From the NCBI GenBank assembly GCA_900552565.1, contig USAK01000032.1:1-19815 (forward strand): a stretch of 19,815 bases of DNA, written 5' to 3'. This DNA comes from an uncultured Selenomonas sp. Lineage in GTDB: Bacteria > Bacillota > Negativicutes > Selenomonadales > Selenomonadaceae. This document shows, piece after piece, positions 15,689 through 19,815 of the stretch. Both the position numbers and the translations under genes were made by a program. The first letter of the stretch is position 1. Every line of letters begins with the position of its first letter. The notes beneath the pieces are model-generated. The model did not search any database. It was given only the letters and a program-made list of their open reading frames with translations, and had not been told where the DNA came from.

Positions 15689-15705
15689 ATTATCTGCTTC
15701 CTTTC

Positions 15706-16752
15706 TTACGGATTATTCGCGGCGAGGCACTGGTCGACGAGCTGACGGCCGAGGTCGCCCATCTTGCGGATGAAGTTCTCGCGGACGGGCATCGTGGCTT
15801 CCTGCCATTTCGGCAGATCCTCGGGCGGAATCTCGTAAACTTCCATACCGGCGTCGCGGAGTTTTTCCATGCATTCGCGGTCCTGCTGCTTCGTCTCTTC
15901 GCGCAGCTCGTCGCGCGTCTCATTCGCGCATTCCTCGACAATCTGCTTCTGTTCGTCGGTCAGGCGGTCCCAAGAGCCGCTGTTGACGGCAAGAACGAAT
16001 TCACAGTAGGCGTGATTCGTCATCGTGAGGTATTTGGCGACTTCGTAGATTTTACGCTGATACATGGCTGTCGTGCCGGACGTCTGGCCGTCGATGGTGC
16101 CGCGCTGCATGGCCATGTAGACCTCGCTCGAGCTCATCGTGACCGGCGAAGCGCCGAGGGCCTTGATGGTCTCGGCCGGAATCTGGCCGTAGCCGCGCAG
16201 CTGCAGGCCTTTGAAATCTTCCGGTTCTTTTAAAGGACGCTGGTTGTTGCAGAACTGGACGTAGCCGTAGTCCACCCAAATCAGCGGATGCACGCCTTTT
16301 CTTTCCATTTCGCTCGTCAGCGTGCGGCCGAGGCTGCCGTCCATCGCACGGCCGACGGCTTCGTAGCTGTTCAGGAGGAACGGCACATCGAGTACGTTGA
16401 GCGCCGGCACAACGGTCGTCCACATGGCTGTGGAGTTCAGGCCCATGTCGAGACCGCCCGACATGATGGCATCGTTCATGCTCTTATCCGTGTAGAGCTG
16501 GCCAGCCGGATACGTCGTAATCTTGATGGAACCGTTGGAGCGTTCATTGACGCGCTCGGCGAAACGTTCCATGCCCTGCGACAGGTAATGGTCCTGCGGC
16601 AGATGATAAGCAAGCTTGAGCTCGACAGGTCCGCCCTGCGCGGCCTGATGTTCACGAGCCATCTTGCCGAGCCCGCAGCCCGACAGCAGGAGCGAACTCA
16701 TCACCACGGCCATAACAAGACATATGATTCTGTTTCTTCCCCAAATCCTCAT
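15706..16752 (-). CDS. dctP: TRAP transporter solute-binding lipoprotein DctP
   Basis: 348 residues from the ATG at 16752 (GGAGGTG about ten bases ahead); an upstream ATG at 16791 would place 13 residues before the signal peptide and has no site. The signal peptide ends in lipobox LLSG-Cys26, so the mature protein is probably a lipoprotein rather than free in the periplasm. DctP features include KLAYHLPQDHYLSQGMERFA, FKGLQLRGYGQIPAETIKAL with the arginine that usually binds the substrate carboxylate, GASPVTMSSSEVYMAMQRGT and IDGQTSGTTAMY. The solute is probably a carboxylate, but its identity cannot be told. It is first in the dctP-dctQ-dctM operon, with a promoter and cre-like operator upstream. 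Confidence 0.94.
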   Translation of the reverse strand: MRIWGRNRIICLVMAVVMSSLLLSGCGLGKMAREHQAAQGGPVELKLAYHLPQDHYLSQGMERFAERVNERSNGSIKITTYPAGQLYTDKSMNDAIMSGGLDMGLNSTAMWTTVVPALNVLDVPFLLNSYEAVGRAMDGSLGRTLTSEMERKGVHPLIWVDYGYVQFCNNQRPLKEPEDFKGLQLRGYGQIPAETIKALGASPVTMSSSEVYMAMQRGTIDGQTSGTTAMYQRKIYEVAKYLTMTNHAYCEFVLAVNSGSWDRLTDEQKQIVEECANETRDELREETKQQDRECMEKLRDAGMEVYEIPPEDLPKWQEATMPVRENFIRKMGDLGRQLVDQCLAANNP

Positions 16753-16808
16753 CTTCTCTGTGCACCTCCAAAATGCAAATGTTATGCACAAACAAACAAT
16801 TTCTTTAA

Positions 16809-16822
16809 TGAAAACGTTTTAC
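16809..16822. promoter_or_regulatory. cre-like (CcpA/LacI-type) operator
   Basis: TGAAAACGTTTTAC matches the cre consensus TGWNANCGNTNWCA in 12 of 14 positions and has an AAAACGTTTT palindrome at its centre. It lies downstream of the predicted -10 and 57 bp ahead of dctP, a roadblock or repression position. It could equally bind another LacI-family regulator. Confidence 0.5.
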
Positions 16823-16842
16823 TGTAACGTCTGATGGGCCTT

Positions 16843-16871
16843 AGTGTACACCAATTGGATACAAAATGCAA
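16843..16871 (-). promoter_or_regulatory. Promoter of the TRAP operon
   Basis: On the minus strand TTGCAT, 17 bp, TACACT (each 4 of 6 to consensus), about 90 bp upstream of dctP and just upstream of the cre-like operator. Confidence 0.45.
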
Positions 16872-16940
16872 GTTTCTCACCAATAAAAATATTTTATGAA
16901 AAAATAGACGATTCCGATGTGCTGTCTCCGACATAGATCA

Positions 16941-16993
16941 CAAACAAAAATGCCCCTGCCAGCGACCGGTAAAAAGCTGCCGTTGACAGGGGC
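16941..16993 (-). terminator. Terminator of the flavoenzyme gene
   Basis: On the minus strand GCCCCTG...CAGGGGC arms with an inner CAGC/GCTG stem, followed by ATTTTTGTTTG. It begins 17 bp after the stop codon at 17010. Confidence 0.7.
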
Positions 16994-17009
16994 TCTGAAA
17001 ACTCAGGAT

Positions 17010-18521
17010 TTATTTTTTCTCGTAGTAATACCGCGTCCACATGGTGACTTCGGAAAGCGACGGATGCGGGGTCATGGTTTCGCTCAGGGTGTAGACAGAG
17101 CGTGGATTGAGGTAACGTTTGAGGGGCAGCTGGCGGAGCTTTTTGACGGTCTCGGAAGCGATGTCTTCGTTGACGGGCTTTACGGTATGCTCGCCGCACA
17201 TGAGCAGGTTAATGAACGGCTGAATGAGGATGGACGCTTCGTGGCCGACGATGTGGGCACCGAGAATCTCGTGTGTCTTCTTGTCGAGCACGAGCTTGAA
17301 AAAGCCGTCGTCGTCATGCCCTGCTTCAAAGCCGAGGGCATAGCCTTTCACAGCCGTGGAATAATGATTGAAGGCCGTTTCCGTTTCATAGCCCTGTGCC
17401 TGCGCCTCTTTTTCGGTCAGGCCGACATGCGCGGCTTCGGGGTACGTATAGGTTACAGCGGGGACGGCTTCGTACTGGGCCCAGCGCCAGTTCTCAGGGG
17501 CATTGCCCTCAAAGAGGTTGTGCGAGAGAATCTCGGCTTCGTAATTCGCCTTGTGGCGAAATGGAGCCTTGCCATTGACGTCGCCAATAGCCCAGATGCC
17601 GTCAGCGGTCGTCTCGAGGAATTCGTTCGTCCGGATGTAGCCGCGCTTATCGAGCTGCACGTCCGTATGCTCGAGGTGCAGCAGCTCCGTCATCGGGCGG
17701 ATCCCCGGCGCGACAAGAATTTCTTCGGCGCGCACTTCGGTTACCTCGCCGCTCGTGCGGTTGCGCATTGTGAGGACCTTCTCCCCGTGTTCCACGCGCA
17801 CGGAAACGGTGTCCTGATTGAGGCGTATGTCGATGCCGCGGTTCTCGAACTGTTTGAGCATGAAGTCCGAGACTTCTTCGTCTTCTTTGGGCAACAGGCG
17901 GACATTGTGCTGGACAATCGTGACTTTCGTGCCGCCCGTTTGAAAGACATGCGAGAATTCGCAGCCAATCGGGCCGCCGCCGATGACGATGAGGCTCTTG
18001 TAGAGCTTTTGGGGGAACTTCGGGCCGAAGAACGTCTCGGACGTCACGTAGCCGGCTTCTTCGAGGCCCGGCAGCTGCGGGATATTCGTGCGACCGCCCG
18101 TGGCGAGGAAAATCTGCTTTCCTTCGATTTCTTCGCTCGTGCCGTCGTTTTTCGCGACGAGCATGGTCTTTTTGCCCGTAAACGAGGCCGTGCCGTTGTA
18201 CGTCGTGACGTTTGCAAACTGGTCGTAATACATCTGGATGGCAGGACCTTCGTCAATTTTATGCCAAAGGCGCTTTGAGACGGTATCCCAATCGAGCCGG
18301 ACATGGTCGGCAAGAACGCCAATACGCCCGCCTTCTCTCGTCTCGCAGACGAGGTTGGCGGCCGTGACCATGACTTTCGTGGGAATGCACCCGCGGTTGA
18401 GGCACGTGCCGCCGTAACGGCCGCGTTCGATGAGGGCGACCGTCTTATGGGCGCGGATGGCTGCGTCGGCGATGATATTGCCCGCGCCCGTGCCGATGAT
18501 GATGACATCATATTGTTTCAT
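17010..18521 (-). CDS. Dihydrolipoamide dehydrogenase-like FAD disulfide oxidoreductase
   Basis: 503 residues, start preceded by AAAGGAAAA. The N-terminal FAD-binding motif is YDVIIIGTGAGN; the redox-active pair Cys40/Cys45 lies in GGTCLNRGCIPTK; the NAD(P)-binding motif is LIVIGGGPIGCEF; the second FAD motif is DGIWAIGDVNGKAPF; and the dimerisation domain ends with PHPSLSE, whose His486-Glu491 should form the catalytic dyad of the partner subunit. All elements of a working class I enzyme are present. It sits alone, without lipoyl-acyltransferase or decarboxylase genes. The substrate might therefore be lipoamide of a distant complex, a low-molecular-weight disulfide, or a metal, as in mercuric and mycothione reductase relatives; no extra metal-binding Cys pair is seen at its C-terminus. 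Confidence 0.9.
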   Translation of the reverse strand: MKQYDVIIIGTGAGNIIADAAIRAHKTVALIERGRYGGTCLNRGCIPTKVMVTAANLVCETREGGRIGVLADHVRLDWDTVSKRLWHKIDEGPAIQMYYDQFANVTTYNGTASFTGKKTMLVAKNDGTSEEIEGKQIFLATGGRTNIPQLPGLEEAGYVTSETFFGPKFPQKLYKSLIVIGGGPIGCEFSHVFQTGGTKVTIVQHNVRLLPKEDEEVSDFMLKQFENRGIDIRLNQDTVSVRVEHGEKVLTMRNRTSGEVTEVRAEEILVAPGIRPMTELLHLEHTDVQLDKRGYIRTNEFLETTADGIWAIGDVNGKAPFRHKANYEAEILSHNLFEGNAPENWRWAQYEAVPAVTYTYPEAAHVGLTEKEAQAQGYETETAFNHYSTAVKGYALGFEAGHDDDGFFKLVLDKKTHEILGAHIVGHEASILIQPFINLLMCGEHTVKPVNEDIASETVKKLRQLPLKRYLNPRSVYTLSETMTPHPSLSEVTMWTRYYYEKK

Positions 18522-18549
18522 GGAAGTTTTCCTTTCTATATATTGCTAG

Positions 18550-18582
18550 AAAAAATGCCTCCCTGTCATGTACAGGAAGGCA
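18550..18582 (-). terminator. Intrinsic terminator after the exported small protein
   Basis: On the minus strand TGCCTTCCTGT - ACATG - ACAGGGAGGCA with one T-G wobble, then six T residues. It lies between the small exported protein gene and the flavoenzyme start, so the latter needs its own promoter or read-through. Confidence 0.85.
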
Positions 18583-18595
18583 CTCTCGAAAAAGG

Positions 18596-18985
18596 TCAGT
18601 TTGCGTACGGCAGAACGACCTTAAGGACATCCTGTGCGATGCTCTTTTCTTCGACAATAGACCAGTAATGCGTATCATCCTCATAGATATCGCCGGAATC
18701 GGCTTTGTTCTTCTGCTCAAGGATGTACCACGCACCGCGGCCCGTGTTGTACCAGAATTTGTAAACGAACGGCGAAGTCGTGTTCTTGATGTTGTCCGTG
18801 TAGTAGACACCGACGTTGATATGCTCGCTGTCCGGGCGGTAGATGGTCGAGGTATCGACGACGTATTTTTCATCGATATGCTGCTCGTAGGCCGTGATGT
18901 ACGCAGCCGAGCAGACAGCCATCGGCGCATAGACCACGGCGACAGCAGCCAAAAGCATGGCAAAAATATTCTTCTTCATCTTCAT
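18596..18985 (-). CDS. Small exported protein of unknown function
   Basis: 129 residues from the ATG at 18985, with GAGGG nine bases ahead; the frame remains open upstream but without a site. A signal peptide (MKMKKNIFAMLLAAVAVVY followed by APMAVCSA) predicts export, with cleavage near residue 27. The mature ~100 residues are rich in Tyr, Asp and Ile/Val, with alternating strands such as YVVDTSTIYRPDSEHINVGV and FVYKFWYNTGRGAWYILEQK, suggesting a small beta-rich periplasmic or surface protein. I do not recognise a named domain; the pattern recalls short secreted proteins of Selenomonas-type genomes. No lipobox, no cysteine pairs in the mature part. It has its own promoter region and terminator, so it is monocistronic. 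Confidence 0.8.
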   Translation of the reverse strand: MKMKKNIFAMLLAAVAVVYAPMAVCSAAYITAYEQHIDEKYVVDTSTIYRPDSEHINVGVYYTDNIKNTTSPFVYKFWYNTGRGAWYILEQKNKADSGDIYEDDTHYWSIVEEKSIAQDVLKVVLPYAN

Positions 18986-19087
18986 GATGCAAAACCCTCT
19001 TTCCCACGAAATCATGGAAATCTGCATGTTATCCAATATCCCCCAGAATCTGCCGGCATCGCTATAGATGCATCCGGCATCCCCTAC

Positions 19088-19116
19088 AGTATACAAGCAA
19101 AACGACAAAAAGACAA
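19088..19116 (-). promoter_or_regulatory. Promoter of the exported small protein gene
   Basis: On the minus strand TTGTCT, 17 bp, TATACT, about 100 bp upstream of the start at 18985. The roughly 90-bp leader holds GATGCCGG repeats of unclear meaning; no clear terminator for the DUF5662 gene is seen here. Confidence 0.5.
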
Positions 19117-19119
19117 GTC

Positions 19120-19731
19120 TTATTGGCGCGGCGGCACATGGCGGTCGTAGATGGGCCGCAGGTTCTCGGGGCGCAGCAGGCTCGCATCTTCGGTGCGCGC
19201 CAGAGTGCTCAGCGCTTCTTCCATGAAGCCCTGCATATGCTCCGTCATCGCGACGGCGTGCGCACGCTTTCTCTGCCACCATTCGTATTCTGCCTGATAG
19301 CTGAAATTTTTGCGGCCGTAGGCTCTGGCCGCAGCGAGACAGTCACAGACCATCTCGGCTGCGTAATTGTACGGCATGTCGATGGGCTGAGGACCTTCGG
19401 GACGGTCAAAATTATCCCACCACGCCTCGTAATGGTGCAGATTGCGGCCTTTGTGATGAATCCACGCGAGCGAATAGCCGTTGTTGAGCTCCTTGCAGCG
19501 GCGAATCGGCGAATAAACGCCATTGTAGTAGCGGACGCTCTCCCAAAACTCAATGTGCGAGAACTTCGAAAGGTCGTGCGTGAGGCCCTGCCACGGGATG
19601 CCGGCGATGCACGCGTAATGAAACACCCAGTATTTATGGCGCAGCACCATCCACGTATGGCCCAGCAGCCGCCTCAGGAACGGCAGGCGCTCTTCTGGCA
19701 GCTCAGCTGCTGCCTCCTGATTTTTCTTCAT
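19120..19731 (-). CDS. DUF5662 family protein
   Basis: 203 residues from the ATG at 19731, with AAGGG eight bases ahead. The frame is open further upstream, but that part is a translation of the IS605-type end. Characteristic features are HTWMVLRHKYWVFHYACIAG, GIPWQGLTHDLSKFSHIEFW (residues about 45-63) and AWIHHKGRNLHHYEAWWDNF (about 89-108), a set of conserved His, Asp and Glu residues that could bind a metal. These motifs match the DUF5662 family, common in Firmicutes and some phages; its function is unknown. A helical C-terminal half with MPYNYAAEMVCDCLAAARAY follows. Flanked on its 5' side by a transposon end within 30 bp, so its promoter may lie in or near that element. Confidence 0.82.
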   Translation of the reverse strand: MKKNQEAAAELPEERLPFLRRLLGHTWMVLRHKYWVFHYACIAGIPWQGLTHDLSKFSHIEFWESVRYYNGVYSPIRRCKELNNGYSLAWIHHKGRNLHHYEAWWDNFDRPEGPQPIDMPYNYAAEMVCDCLAAARAYGRKNFSYQAEYEWWQRKRAHAVAMTEHMQGFMEEALSTLARTEDASLLRPENLRPIYDRHVPPRQ

Positions 19732-19760
19732 ATGGAATCCCTTCTCTTGTGATTCTGATG

Positions 19761-19815
19761 TTGACACTCCCCACGGCTGAAGCCGGGGGATTCTTGGTTC
19801 AACAACCACCGCACC
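19761..19815 (-). mobile_element. Right end of an IS200/IS605-type element with omegaRNA 3' hairpin (partial)
   Basis: On the minus strand AAGAATCCCCCGGCTTCAGC then CGTGGGGAGTGTCAA is the well-known end sequence seen next to IS605 tnpB genes: a hairpin (CCCC-CGGC / GCCG-GGGG with one bulged T, 19769-19789) followed by TCAA, where the element ends. The tnpB, if any, would lie beyond the right edge. In characterised elements the same sequence forms the 3' scaffold of the TnpB guide RNA, with the guide read from the flanking DNA (here 19760 downward). Recognition is from memory of the motif, not a search. Confidence 0.72.

Noticed and set aside
16917..18278. Plus-strand open frame of 453 codons opposite the flavoenzyme
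   Set aside because: Antisense shadow; the minus-strand protein has all the family motifs.
19732..19809. N-terminal extension of the DUF5662 protein
   Set aside because: It translates the IS605-type end hairpin; the start at 19731 has a proper site.
1..19815. CRISPR array, rRNA or tRNA genes
   Set aside because: No regularly spaced repeat units and no recognisable cloverleaf or rRNA sequence found on reading both strands.

Overview
The window looks like a chromosomal segment of a GC-rich Negativicutes bacterium, probably a Selenomonadaceae relative (Selenomonas/Mitsuokella type). This is inferred from a Gram-negative feature (a signal-peptide beta-barrel protein ending in Phe) combined with Firmicutes-style AGGAGG ribosome binding sites, YesM/YesN-type sensing, a cre-like operator, TRAP transport and strong intrinsic terminators. 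I ran no database search.

Left part (1-2.85 kb, minus strand): an operon reading TPM/YgcG protein -> LemA -> SPFH protein with C-terminal zinc ribbons (cut by the left edge). A palindrome sits just upstream of its -10 box. Next (2.85-7.8 kb) is a signalling locus. It has a seven-TM sensor with a degenerate kinase domain, overlapping by 4 bp a second histidine kinase that keeps its catalytic motifs. A divergent outer-membrane porin-like gene follows, then a NarL/LuxR response regulator.

Middle part (7.8-13.1 kb): a decay zone. It contains an IS607-type element with an intact serine recombinase (tnpA), a broken tnpB (frameshift plus in-frame TAG) and a hairpin-rich 3' tail that may encode the omega/reRNA. 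Next to it are remnants of a YesM-PBP-YesN sensory operon: a kinase N-terminal fragment, a periplasmic sugar-binding protein with one internal TAG, and a 44-residue receiver fragment cut at the IS edge. The divergent DASS/CitT-type transporter is also broken (TAG, single-base frameshift, probable internal deletion). Beyond a strong bidirectional terminator lies an acetyltransferase that has lost its acetyl-CoA-binding core in frame.

Right part (13.1-19.8 kb, minus strand) is intact: a flavin reductase-like protein, a complete TRAP dicarboxylate-type transporter (DctP-DctQ-DctM) with promoter and cre-like operator, a solitary dihydrolipoamide dehydrogenase-like flavoenzyme, a small exported protein of unknown function, and a DUF5662 protein. 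The last ~55 bp hold the right end of an IS200/IS605-type element, whose omegaRNA guide position would fall on the leader of the DUF5662 gene.

No rRNA, tRNA or CRISPR array was seen. The most distinctive points are the kinase/pseudokinase pair with its porin, the two TnpB-associated RNA ends, and the cluster of broken genes with three internal TAG codons although no intact gene here ends in TAG.
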